Assembly (NCBI GenBank): GCA_002773855.1
Contig: PEZY01000012.1
Coordinates: 137,730 to 159,626 of the forward strand
Length of the DNA: 21,897 bases
Direction of reading: 5' to 3'
Source: Candidatus Buchananbacteria bacterium CG10_big_fil_rev_8_21_14_0_10_33_19
Lineage (GTDB): Bacteria > Patescibacteria > ABY1 > 2-01-FULL-39-33
The translations under genes were made by a program, and so were the position numbers. Positions within the stretch are counted from its first letter, which is position 1. Every line of letters starts with the position of its first letter. Below, piece after piece: positions 8,114 through 14,202 of the stretch. The notes under the pieces are model-generated. The model ran no database searches and had not been told where the DNA came from. It saw only the letters and a program-made list of their open reading frames with translations.

Positions 8114-9799
8114 TTATGATAAAGGTACAGCAGTGCCACGGGCAAAGATGTAGGTCGGTGTGACGTCGGCTCTCGACAATTTATGCCACCAAGGGTAGGA
8201 ATCTCTTAAAGCATTCTCAAAAAATAGGAAAATCTGGCGAACTTCATGGTTGACCGATGGTTTAGTTCTTTGCCAGTTACAAAATTCTAATTGACGCAAG
8301 TTACCAGACATCCAATAAGCCACCTTGTTGCCCAAGGCCATATGATATTCAGCCAAGGGAATTGGAACTTCATTGGCCATAAGTAGCTCAAAAACAGAAT
8401 TGTTAATATTCCAGGCTTTATTAAAAACTGGCTCAAGACCATCTGGAGCTGGCTTATCATATTTGTAAAAGCCATAGTGTGGATTTAACCGGGATCTTTT
8501 GTGAGCACAGAAACCCATACGTTGAAGATCTCGCCAGCCACGAAAGCTCATCAAGCCGGAGAATGACATAATAATGCTTTCAAATTCTCTGGGCAATTTG
8601 TCATAAGTAGATCTATTAGTGTCTGAAATTATTTCAACAATTGAGGAAAAATTATGACAATTATGAAAGTGTTCCGTGCGGCTCATTAAATTAAATAGAA
8701 TTCTTTCCGCGTCCATGCATCTTGGAAATACAAATTTTAATCCATCATGCTTTGACAGATAACCCCAATTCATTACATCAAAATCAGTAATTTCAGTGTG
8801 ACGCAAAAACTGATCAGCCCCAATTTTTTTGGCTTCAGTGGTAACCATCTCAACAATAGCTTGGTTTTCAGGCGTACCATCTAATAAAAGATGCTTAATG
8901 AGAGTAGTAAATGATTCGCCACTGATAGTTATGCCTACCGATGTGAGTGTCGATGATGGTAAAAAATTTCCCAAAACATCGCAAGTTTCACCAATAACGC
9001 CCATATTAATTTGGGCTGCTGTGGCATCTGGAATTTGCGGTGTATAAGTGTCTCGTAAAAAAGTGGGAAATGGACCGGTGAAATTTTCACCTTGCCACAT
9101 TCGATAGAAATCATAAAGAACATCGTTATTGTGCTTGATAATTCCGGGGTCAATACCATAAAACGCTAGTTCATTTTCAATCGGATAGACAGCAGTGCCG
9201 CCCATGTCTACATATCTGGTGGAGAGTTCAATATAGGCTGCTCCCGGTCGACACCACTCAATAGATTTGGCAGCCAAAATAGAAATTTGTTCAAAGCAAA
9301 TATGGAGTCCAGCTGTTCTGGCGATAGAATTGTGGCCATATTGATCTAGCCACTTTTTCAGAAAGTCGTCCATTTTTTTGGAAGCAGTTAGTGATGCCAA
9401 ATATAGTGGATCCACTCCAAGTAAAGAAAATTCCTTAAAAGCATTAAAACATTCTTCAGAATAAGTAATAAATTCTTCTAAACTACAGATATTTCTTTCT
9501 TTTACAAATTTTGCCGGATCACCATTAAATTCGTTTTGACATTCTAAAGTTAGTGAGCCCAGCGCTTGAGGTAAAAAACTGTCGACGAACATGCCGCGTA
9601 ATCCGCGTTCATTCTTCATTCTAGAATACATAGCCAGCAGAGAAGAAATCATATTTTCCGGTAGACTGTGAATAAAGAAAATTCGCCCATTGGTATTAGT
9701 GAAAAATCTAGAAATTATTCTATCTTCGACGGGATCAAAGCTATATTCCAAGTCAGAAAAGATAAATTCCTTGGCAATTTCCAGTAACCTCTTATTCAT
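8114..9799 (-). CDS. Two-domain ThyX-fold (FAD-dependent thymidylate synthase family) protein with degenerate signature motifs
   Basis: The 561-residue protein contains two ThyX-like halves. The first (about 20-330) has YGHNSIARTAGLHICFEQIS at 154-173 and EWCRPGAAYIELSTRYVDMG at 181-200, the place where ThyX has RHR-x-x-S and S-x-R-Y; Ser-Thr-Arg-Tyr is kept but RHR is not. The second (about 340-561) has SFRGWRDLQRMGFCAHKR at 417-434, where RDLQRHR would be expected, and the ThyX-like ending MALGNKVAYW...HEVRQIF. Single-domain ThyX is about 220-250 residues and tetrameric; double-length relatives exist in several bacterial groups. Methylation of dUMP is therefore possible but not proven. A strong SD (AGGAG at 9810-9806, 6 nt from the ATG) overlaps the stop codon of tmk, so the two are translationally coupled. 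No thyA is seen in the window. Confidence 0.8.
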   Translation of the reverse strand: MNKRLLEIAKEFIFSDLEYSFDPVEDRIISRFFTNTNGRIFFIHSLPENMISSLLAMYSRMKNERGLRGMFVDSFLPQALGSLTLECQNEFNGDPAKFVKERNICSLEEFITYSEECFNAFKEFSLLGVDPLYLASLTASKKMDDFLKKWLDQYGHNSIARTAGLHICFEQISILAAKSIEWCRPGAAYIELSTRYVDMGGTAVYPIENELAFYGIDPGIIKHNNDVLYDFYRMWQGENFTGPFPTFLRDTYTPQIPDATAAQINMGVIGETCDVLGNFLPSSTLTSVGITISGESFTTLIKHLLLDGTPENQAIVEMVTTEAKKIGADQFLRHTEITDFDVMNWGYLSKHDGLKFVFPRCMDAERILFNLMSRTEHFHNCHNFSSIVEIISDTNRSTYDKLPREFESIIMSFSGLMSFRGWRDLQRMGFCAHKRSRLNPHYGFYKYDKPAPDGLEPVFNKAWNINNSVFELLMANEVPIPLAEYHMALGNKVAYWMSGNLRQLEFCNWQRTKPSVNHEVRQIFLFFENALRDSYPWWHKLSRADVTPTYIFARGTAVPLS

Positions 9800-9805
9800 G
9801 ATTAT

Positions 9806-9811
9806 CTCCTA
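9806..9811 (-). promoter_or_regulatory. SD of the ThyX-like gene interlocked with the tmk stop codon
   Basis: On the minus strand the tmk stop TAG (9811-9809) is part of the SD core AGGAG (9810-9806), which sits 6 nt before the ThyX-like ATG. A ribosome finishing tmk is thus positioned to start the next gene. Confidence 0.8.
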
Positions 9812-10525
9812 AGTTTGGTTGACTATTTTCGCTACACTGGAAATAATTGTATGATGAATATCTAAAATACTTCTAGTGCCATCGATAATTCTAAATCGGC
9901 TTGCTTCTTCCTCAGCTATTTTTAGATATTCATTTCTCGTACGATTAAAGAAATCTTGGTCACAAGTTTTTTCAAAAAAGGCATCTTTGTCTGATTCTTG
10001 AGTGCGACGTTTGATCATCTCCTCAATACTAATATCTAATAAAATTACTAAATCTGGTAATATGCCCTGAAGAGCTATGGCGTTTAAGTGATTAATAGTT
10101 TTAATCATTTCTGGCTCACTGTGAAACCGGCCACCACCTTGGTAGGCTCTAGTGCTATAGTGCAATCTATCAGTAATAACAATTTGACCACTGGCTAAAG
10201 CTGGTTTGACTCTTTTATCAATGAATTCGGCACGATTAGCCAAAAACATAAATAATTCACAATATGGTGACCGAGCAAAACCATTAGCTATATCAATTGG
10301 TTGCGGAAAATCTTCGTGGCCATTAAAAACTTCGTTAATAGCCTTAGTCGCTAATTGCGGGTGCTTGATAACAGTTCGTAGGATTTCACCATAGACAGTA
10401 CCGCCTGGCTCTCGTAGTATAATAGCCTCACGATTTATCGCCTTCAGAAAGGCGAGAAGTTTAGTGGCCTGCTTACCTTTACCAGAACATTCTATACCCT
10501 CAAAAGTAATCAGTAGACCAGACAT
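9809..10525 (-). CDS. tmk: Thymidylate kinase-family protein (variant Walker A)
   Basis: Phosphorylates dTMP to dTDP if functional as its family. The N-terminal LLITFEGIECSGKGKQ carries the P-loop at residues 10-17, but the usual Thr/Ser after the Lys is Gly17 (G-K-G), an unusual substitution since that hydroxyl normally ligates Mg2+. The REPGGT motif (about 39-44), ITDRLHYSTRAYQGGGR (about 117-133) and the LDISIEEMIKRR segment are typical. At 238 residues it is about 25-30 longer than common Tmk; the extra residues fall between REPGGT and ELFMFLANRA, around positions 55-85. It is flanked by the ThyX-like gene (overlapping signals downstream) and a P-loop kinase upstream (1-nt gap), so the three form one operon. 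A strong SD (AAAGGAG, 6-nt spacing) lies inside the end of the upstream gene. Confidence 0.88.
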   Translation of the reverse strand: MSGLLITFEGIECSGKGKQATKLLAFLKAINREAIILREPGGTVYGEILRTVIKHPQLATKAINEVFNGHEDFPQPIDIANGFARSPYCELFMFLANRAEFIDKRVKPALASGQIVITDRLHYSTRAYQGGGRFHSEPEMIKTINHLNAIALQGILPDLVILLDISIEEMIKRRTQESDKDAFFEKTCDQDFFNRTRNEYLKIAEEEASRFRIIDGTRSILDIHHTIISSVAKIVNQT

Positions 10526-10526
10526 T

Positions 10527-11087
10527 TTAAGCTCCTTTAATTTCTTTGATTATGCTTCTAATTTGTTTAAATAAGTTGGCTTTACAAGTATTGTTGTCTA
10601 TAGAAAAATGAGCCTGTTTGGCTAAATCTCTAATACCTATTTCTGTGGATAGAGTACTATCTGCTAAAAATTCCTCCCAAGTTTTAGTACTATCATCAGA
10701 ATTTTCGGTTCTTTGAGTTAGTCGCTTATATCTAATTTCAGGTTCAGCATCAATCCTAATTAAGTAAAAATGAGGTAATGTTTTAAGTAGAGAAATATCA
10801 CCTTCTAGTCTAATATTGGGTAGGCAAATAATTGGAGCAAAACTGTGTGTGATAGTTCTAAAGGTGTATTTGGCTAAGATATCTTGACCAAAATGTTCCC
10901 TTAAATTAACTCCTAACCAAACCATATTCTCCCGACTTTGAGGTAGTCCTAGTAGATCAAGTATTCTTCTAAGTGGCTCAGAAAAACTGGCTGTTTTAGA
11001 TTGAAATTCATCAGTTAAAAAATCAGCTAAGGCACTTTTGCCGCTAGCTATTTCACCGATTAGTCCGAGGATTATTTTATTGTTCAT
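10527..11087 (-). CDS. P-loop nucleoside/nucleotide kinase-like protein, copy A (first gene of the nucleotide cassette)
   Basis: A 186-residue protein with P-loop GLIGEIASGKSALADFL (about 8-24), the segment FSEPLRRILDLLGLPQSREN (about 35-54), FGQDILAK and CLPNIRLEGD (an Arg-Asp region like that seen in dNMP and dephospho-CoA kinases). A C-terminal helix follows, with an Arg-rich lid-like part (RYKRLTQR). The fold class is the adenylate/dNMP kinase-like P-loop superfamily; the substrate is not known. By eye it is about 40-50% identical to the next gene upstream (11164-11745), so they are tandem paralogues. It has a good SD (TTGGAGAC, 7-nt spacing) and its end contains the SD of tmk. Operon context with tmk and a ThyX-like gene suggests deoxynucleotide phosphorylation; this is inference. 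Confidence 0.82.
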   Translation of the reverse strand: MNNKIILGLIGEIASGKSALADFLTDEFQSKTASFSEPLRRILDLLGLPQSRENMVWLGVNLREHFGQDILAKYTFRTITHSFAPIICLPNIRLEGDISLLKTLPHFYLIRIDAEPEIRYKRLTQRTENSDDSTKTWEEFLADSTLSTEIGIRDLAKQAHFSIDNNTCKANLFKQIRSIIKEIKGA

Positions 11088-11127
11088 CGTGCGTCTCCAA
11101 GTTGTTAAGGTGCTATTTTGTTATGTA

Positions 11128-11156
11128 AAATTAACAGAATAACTGTTTAATGTCAA
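11128..11156 (-). promoter_or_regulatory. Promoter with dyad symmetry in the spacer, for the three-gene nucleotide cassette
   Basis: On the minus strand a perfect -35 TTGACA (11156-11151), a 17-nt spacer and -10 TAATTT (11133-11128, three of six consensus positions) precede the first cassette gene by about 40 nt. The spacer holds an inverted repeat (AACAG, 5 nt, CTGTT at 11133-11147) that extends imperfectly to TTAACAG/CTGTTTAA and could be an operator. The -35 box overlaps the T-tract of the upstream gene's terminator. Confidence 0.55.
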
Positions 11157-11182
11157 AAAAACACTAGACTTTAGTGTTTTTT
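11155..11182 (-). terminator. Intrinsic terminator overlapping the stop codon of kinase copy B
   Basis: An 11-bp stem (11156-11166 with 11172-11182, core CACTA/TAGTG extended by A/T pairs) with a 5-nt loop includes the TAG stop (11166-11164) of the upstream gene. It runs on the minus strand directly into seven T. It separates kinase copy B from the nucleotide cassette. Confidence 0.8.
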
Positions 11183-11745
11183 AATATTTCTTTCATTATA
11201 CTGTCTACTTGAGAGTAGAGATCGGGGTAATTAGTGTTATTGTTGATTGAGTATTGAGCTTTTTGGGAAATTTTTTTTATTTTGGTTTCAGTGGCTAGTT
11301 TAGAATCTTTAAGGAATTGGGCCCAGGTTTTATTTTTGTCGTCTTTGTTTTGCAGTCTTTTGGTGATTCTTTGGTATCTAATTTTTTGATCAGTTTCAAT
11401 ACTGATTAGAATAAAATTTTTAAATTTTTTAAGCTCGGTCATGTCAGACTCCAAACGAATATTTGGTAGGCAGATAATTTTATTTTTACTATCTTTTATT
11501 CCCTCAATAATTGTTTTAGCTAATAAATCTTGGCCAAATTTAGCCCTAAGTAGAGTACCAAGTGTCGCCATATTGATTCTGGTTTGTGGTAAATACAATC
11601 TATCTAAAATATCCCTAAGAGGTTGGGAGAAGCTAATAGTTTTGGATTTATATTTTTTGGCCAAATAATCAGCTACAGTGTCTTTACCGCTGACCATTTC
11701 ACCAACTAAGCCAATAATTATTTTGTCTTTTATTTTTTTGGGCAT
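11164..11745 (-). CDS. P-loop nucleoside/nucleotide kinase-like protein, copy B
   Basis: A 193-residue paralogue of the neighbouring copy A with the same landmarks: P-loop GLVGEMVSGKDTVADYL (about 12-28), FSQPLRDILDRLYLPQTRIN, FGQDLLAK, CLPNIRLESD, an Arg-containing lid-like part (RYQRITKRLQ) and a KTWAQFLKDSKLATETKI helix. Copy B is much richer in Lys than copy A and has no SD, whereas copy A has a strong one. It has its own terminator, overlapping its stop, and follows the rplA terminator, so it is probably a single-gene transcript. Function is unknown; dNMP kinase, dephospho-CoA kinase or a related phosphotransferase are all compatible with the fold. Confidence 0.8.
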   Translation of the reverse strand: MPKKIKDKIIIGLVGEMVSGKDTVADYLAKKYKSKTISFSQPLRDILDRLYLPQTRINMATLGTLLRAKFGQDLLAKTIIEGIKDSKNKIICLPNIRLESDMTELKKFKNFILISIETDQKIRYQRITKRLQNKDDKNKTWAQFLKDSKLATETKIKKISQKAQYSINNNTNYPDLYSQVDSIMKEILKNTKV

Positions 11746-11787
11746 ATATTTTATATATTATATTTTAGCATATAAATTCTTAGTTAC

Positions 11788-11815
11788 AAAAAACAGGGGA
11801 TAAACCCCTGTTTTT
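11788..11815 (-). terminator. Intrinsic terminator after rplA
   Basis: An 11-bp stem (11789-11799 with 11805-11815; GC core CAGGGG/CCCCTG) with a 5-nt loop is followed on the minus strand by a T-run. It starts 11 nt beyond the rplA stop and ends the secE-nusG-rplK-rplA operon. Confidence 0.9.
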
Positions 11816-11826
11816 GAAGACAATTA

Positions 11827-12528
11827 TTATTTGGCTAAATCAATTTTTATACCAGGCCCCATAGTTGTTGATAAACTTATGCTTTTGATGTAATTACCTT
11901 TAGCTCCTGATGGCTTAGCTTTTATAATGCTATCCATTAAGGCTGAAAAGTTTTCTACTAATTTAGCCTTATCAAATGAAACTTTACCAATCATTACGTG
12001 TAAGTTTCCAGAGTCATCATTTTTAAAACCAACTTTACCTTTTTTAAGGTTGCCCACAGCTTCAGCAATATTTTGCGTAACTGTGCCGTCTTTTGGATTA
12101 GGCATTAAACCTTTTGGTCCAAGAATTTTAGCTACTGGAGCTAGGATTCTCATAGTTGATGGAGTAGTTACTAAAACGTCAAATTCCACTTTACCTTTTT
12201 TAATCTCTTCAATTAAATCAGCTTCACCAACAACATCAGCGCCAGCTTCCTTAGCAATTTTTAATTGTTCACTATCATCAGAAATCACAGCGACTTTAAC
12301 TGTTTTACCAGTACCATTAGGTAATGAAACAGAGCTTCTGATTTGTTGGTCACTCTTTTTTGGATTGATGCCTAGGTTTACATGAACCTCAACACCAGCG
12401 TCAAACTTAACGGTAGAAGTAGCTTTGGCTAATTCCATAGCTTCGTCTATCTTGTAGGTTTGTTTGGGGTCAATTTTCTTTAATACTTCTTTAAATCTTT
12501 TAGAAGTTGAGTGTGTTACTTTTTTCAT
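11827..12528 (-). CDS. rplA: 50S ribosomal protein L1
   Basis: L1 binds 23S rRNA at the L1 stalk and, in many bacteria, represses its own operon by binding the rplK leader. The 233-residue product has the normal length and the family motifs: KRFKEVLKKIDPKQTYKIDEA at the N-terminus, FDAGVEVHVNLGINPKKSDQ (about 42-61), the linker SLPNGTGKTVKVAV, and the second domain LAPVAKILGPKGLMPNPKDGT (about 130-150). GNYIKSISLSTTMGPGIKID is at the C-terminus. It follows rplK after 56 nt and is the last gene of the operon. Unusually rplJ and rplL do not follow; an unrelated kinase gene does. No SD. Confidence 0.97.
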   Translation of the reverse strand: MKKVTHSTSKRFKEVLKKIDPKQTYKIDEAMELAKATSTVKFDAGVEVHVNLGINPKKSDQQIRSSVSLPNGTGKTVKVAVISDDSEQLKIAKEAGADVVGEADLIEEIKKGKVEFDVLVTTPSTMRILAPVAKILGPKGLMPNPKDGTVTQNIAEAVGNLKKGKVGFKNDDSGNLHVMIGKVSFDKAKLVENFSALMDSIIKAKPSGAKGNYIKSISLSTTMGPGIKIDLAK

Positions 12529-12584
12529 ATTAGTATATTTATGCGGTTTTAGCGAACCATTTAGACTCTCCCGCCTTAATTAAT

Positions 12585-13016
12585 TTATTTTTCGCCCTCG
12601 ATTTCCACGCCCATTTGTTTGGCAGTGCCAGCAATAATTCTAGCTGCCATTTTAACATCCCTAGTGTTTAAGTCTGGCATTTTAATGGTAGCAATTTCTT
12701 CTAATTGAGCTTGAGTAATTTTACCTACTTTTTCTTTTAGAGATTTACCAGAACCCTTCTTAAGACCTAAGGCTTTCTTGATAAGTTCGCCAGCTGGTGG
12801 GGTTTTTAAGACGAAGTCATATGATCTATCATCGTAAACAGAGATTTCCACCGGAATAATGTCGCCACGCTTATCAGCCGTCGCGTCATTAAACTTTTGA
12901 CAGAATTCTGCAATGTTCAAGCCATGTTGACCTAAAGCTGGACCAACTGGTGGCGCTGGATTGGCTGATCCACCAGGAATTTGTAATTTAATTATTGTTT
13001 TTATTTTTTTTGCCAT
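12585..13016 (-). CDS. rplK: 50S ribosomal protein L11
   Basis: L11 sits with 23S rRNA helices 43/44 at the GTPase-associated centre. The 143-residue product is full length: LQIPGGSANPAPPVGPALGQHGLNI (about 12-36) is the diagnostic N-terminal segment, with FCQKFNDAT after it. The C-terminal RNA-binding domain includes KTPPAGELIKKALGLKKGSG and the ending AARIIAGTAKQMGVEIEG. A 262-nt structured leader separates it from nusG (stem-loop at 13044-13092). Start ATG, no SD; rplA follows after 56 nt. Confidence 0.97.
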   Translation of the reverse strand: MAKKIKTIIKLQIPGGSANPAPPVGPALGQHGLNIAEFCQKFNDATADKRGDIIPVEISVYDDRSYDFVLKTPPAGELIKKALGLKKGSGKSLKEKVGKITQAQLEEIATIKMPDLNTRDVKMAARIIAGTAKQMGVEIEGEK

Positions 13017-13043
13017 ATAATTTTAGTTTAAAGTTTATAATGT

Positions 13044-13092
13044 TGCTGGCCAAATCCATCTGACTTAAACCCCAGAGGGATGAAGGCCAGCA
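13044..13092 (-). promoter_or_regulatory. Structured rplK leader, candidate L1 autoregulatory site
   Basis: On the minus strand a perfect 8-bp stem (TGCTGGCC at 13092-13085 with GGCCAGCA at 13051-13044) encloses nested shorter pairings (ATCC/GGAT, then CTG/CAG) split by small internal loops, with a 10-nt apical loop. It ends 27 nt before rplK. L1 is known to bind such an interrupted stem ahead of rplK and repress rplK-rplA translation. Position and layout fit, but I cannot confirm the L1-specific bases. Confidence 0.5.
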
Positions 13093-13104
13093 TGAGGATA
13101 AATA

Positions 13105-13121
13105 TGTCGGCGGAGCCGACA
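13105..13121 (-). repeat. GC-rich hairpin in the nusG-rplK gap
   Basis: Perfect 7-bp inverted repeat TGTCGGC/GCCGACA with a 3-nt loop, strongly GC-rich in an AT-rich spacer and 12 nt 5' of the larger rplK leader stem. There is no T-run after it, so it is not a standard terminator. It may be part of the leader RNA or a dispersed intergenic hairpin. Confidence 0.5.
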
Positions 13122-13231
13122 CTACTCATTAGAATTTGCCCAGGTATCGTCGTTTTCATTTATTTATTACAGACAACGATCAAATTCATAAGGTTTATAA
13201 AGCTTAAAGTTAGAAGCGAATAAAGTTTGAT

Positions 13232-13262
13232 ACTTTATAAACTTTTTGACTTTATAAACTTT
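13232..13262. repeat. 14-bp direct repeat near the nusG stop
   Basis: The 14-mer ACTTTATAAACTTT occurs exactly at 13232-13245 and 13249-13262 (period 17). Its core also appears inverted (GTTTATAAAG) at 13193-13202, so the region just after nusG can fold into AT-rich hairpins. Function unknown. Confidence 0.6.
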
Positions 13263-13278
13263 CTACTATTATTTATAT

Positions 13279-13824
13279 TTATGATTTTTGAATTTGTAAA
13301 AAATCTAGTTCAACTGGAGTTTCTCGGCCAAACATTGAGATCATTACTTTAACTTTGCCTCTAGTCTCATCTATACTAAACACTTTTCCTTCCATACCCT
13401 TAAATGGTCCGTCAGAAATTTTCACTGGATCATTTTTGGCAACATCGATTTGGTATTCTGGTTCATCAACGCCCATTCTCTTTTGTAGTGATTTGATTTC
13501 ATCATCAGAAACTGGGGTTGGGGTAGTACCAGAACCAACGAAGCCGGTAACATGAGGAGTGTTTCGAACTACATACCAGGATTCATCAGTTACTACCATT
13601 TCTACTAAAACGTAACCTGGGTATATTTTATCCTCGACAACTTTTCTTTTGCCGTTTTTGATTTTAATTTTCTTTTCCTTGGGGATTAAAACACTGAAGA
13701 TTTTATCTTCCATGTCCATGGATTCAATACGTTGCTTTAGATTATGTTCCACCGCCTCCTCAAGGCCAGAATAAGTGTGTAGGACATACCAACGTCTGCC
13801 CAGATTTAATGTTTGTTTGGCCAT
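13279..13824 (-). CDS. nusG: Transcription termination/antitermination factor NusG
   Basis: NusG binds the RNA polymerase clamp and couples transcription with translation or Rho. The 181-residue product shows the NGN domain (RWYVLHTYSGLEEAVEHNLKQR at about 11-32, IYPGYVLVEM at about 67-76, NTPHVTGFVGSG at about 87-98). A KOW domain follows (DPVKISDGPFKGMEGKV at about 131-147, ending ISMFGRETPVELDFLQIQK). Length is normal. It starts 8 nt after the secE stop, and rplK follows after 262 nt, a long gap holding the leader and repeats described separately. No SD. Confidence 0.97.
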   Translation of the reverse strand: MAKQTLNLGRRWYVLHTYSGLEEAVEHNLKQRIESMDMEDKIFSVLIPKEKKIKIKNGKRKVVEDKIYPGYVLVEMVVTDESWYVVRNTPHVTGFVGSGTTPTPVSDDEIKSLQKRMGVDEPEYQIDVAKNDPVKISDGPFKGMEGKVFSIDETRGKVKVMISMFGRETPVELDFLQIQKS

Positions 13825-13832
13825 ATTTTTGG

Positions 13833-14021
13833 TTAAATAATCTGTTCTATTACTTTAGTTAAAATGAAATCAGCTAAGCCTAGAAAAAAGGCAACAGCTA
13901 AAGAAATTACTATTACTAGAATAGTATGTTGTTTAACTTCCTTCTTGGTTGGCCAAGTGACTTTTTTAACTTCGTTTTTAGAGTCCCTAATGTATTGGAC
14001 TAGCTTGTTAATTTGACTCAT
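13833..14021 (-). CDS. secE: Preprotein translocase subunit SecE
   Basis: The small essential subunit clamping SecY in the translocon. The 62-residue product from ATG 14021 has the amphipathic part with the signature EVKKVTWPTKKEV (about 17-29) followed by one membrane helix (about 34-60), the single-helix form common in most bacteria. An in-frame TTG at 14039 would add six residues (LNLNK after the start), but the ATG is the better start because the added residues are outside the family's conserved region. No SD. It is first in the secE-nusG-rplK-rplA operon and is preceded by a clear promoter and a 5' hairpin. Confidence 0.95.
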   Translation of the reverse strand: MSQINKLVQYIRDSKNEVKKVTWPTKKEVKQHTILVIVISLAVAFFLGLADFILTKVIEQII

Positions 14022-14057
14022 TTTGTTTAAATTTAGCAAAATAAAAGTATTTTAAAA

Positions 14058-14071
14058 CCCCCTCTCGGGGG
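14058..14071 (-). promoter_or_regulatory. Hairpin plus T-run in the secE 5' leader (possible attenuator)
   Basis: On the minus strand CCCCC, a GAGA tetraloop and GGGGG are followed by TTTT. It lies 13-26 nt downstream of the inferred transcription start and 36 nt before the secE ATG. This looks like a short terminator, hence an attenuator, or a 5'-stabilising hairpin for the secE-nusG-rplK-rplA mRNA. Confidence 0.65.
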
Positions 14072-14090
14072 AATTTCAATTTACAAATGA

Positions 14091-14119
14091 ATTATATACT
14101 ATTTTTGAATAAAAATCAA
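14091..14119 (-). promoter_or_regulatory. Sigma-70-type promoter of the secE-nusG-rplK-rplA operon
   Basis: On the minus strand, -35 TTGATT (14119-14114), a 17-nt spacer and a perfect -10 TATAAT (14096-14091), about 70 nt before the secE ATG. It lies between the upstream gene's terminator and the leader hairpin. Confidence 0.8.
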
Positions 14120-14154
14120 GTGTTTAATAATGTTTAAATAATTACTTAAAATAT

Positions 14155-14187
14155 ATAAAAAACTCCCCATTTTTGGTATTTGGGGAG
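14155..14187 (-). terminator. Intrinsic terminator after the 79-residue gene
   Basis: A 7-bp GC-rich stem (CTCCCCA/TGGGGAG, 14163-14169 with 14181-14187) with an 11-nt loop is followed on the minus strand by six T and TATATA. An alternative pairing exists between AACTCC (14161-14166) and GGAGTT (14195-14200), separated by the palindrome GGAATTCC. Confidence 0.8.
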
Positions 14188-14202
14188 GAATTCCGGAGTT
14201 TA

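Noticed and set aside
11927..12385. 152-codon plus-strand frame opposite rplA
   Set aside because: Fully antisense to ribosomal protein L1; composition is the complement of the real gene and no motif is visible.
13200..13262. Repeats after nusG as a CRISPR array
   Set aside because: Only two 14-bp copies with a 17-nt period (3-nt gap), far below repeat and spacer sizes of a CRISPR array, and no cas genes.
14021..14039. N-terminal extension of SecE from a TTG start
   Set aside because: The ATG at 14021 gives a family-typical 62-residue SecE; the extra six residues have no support.
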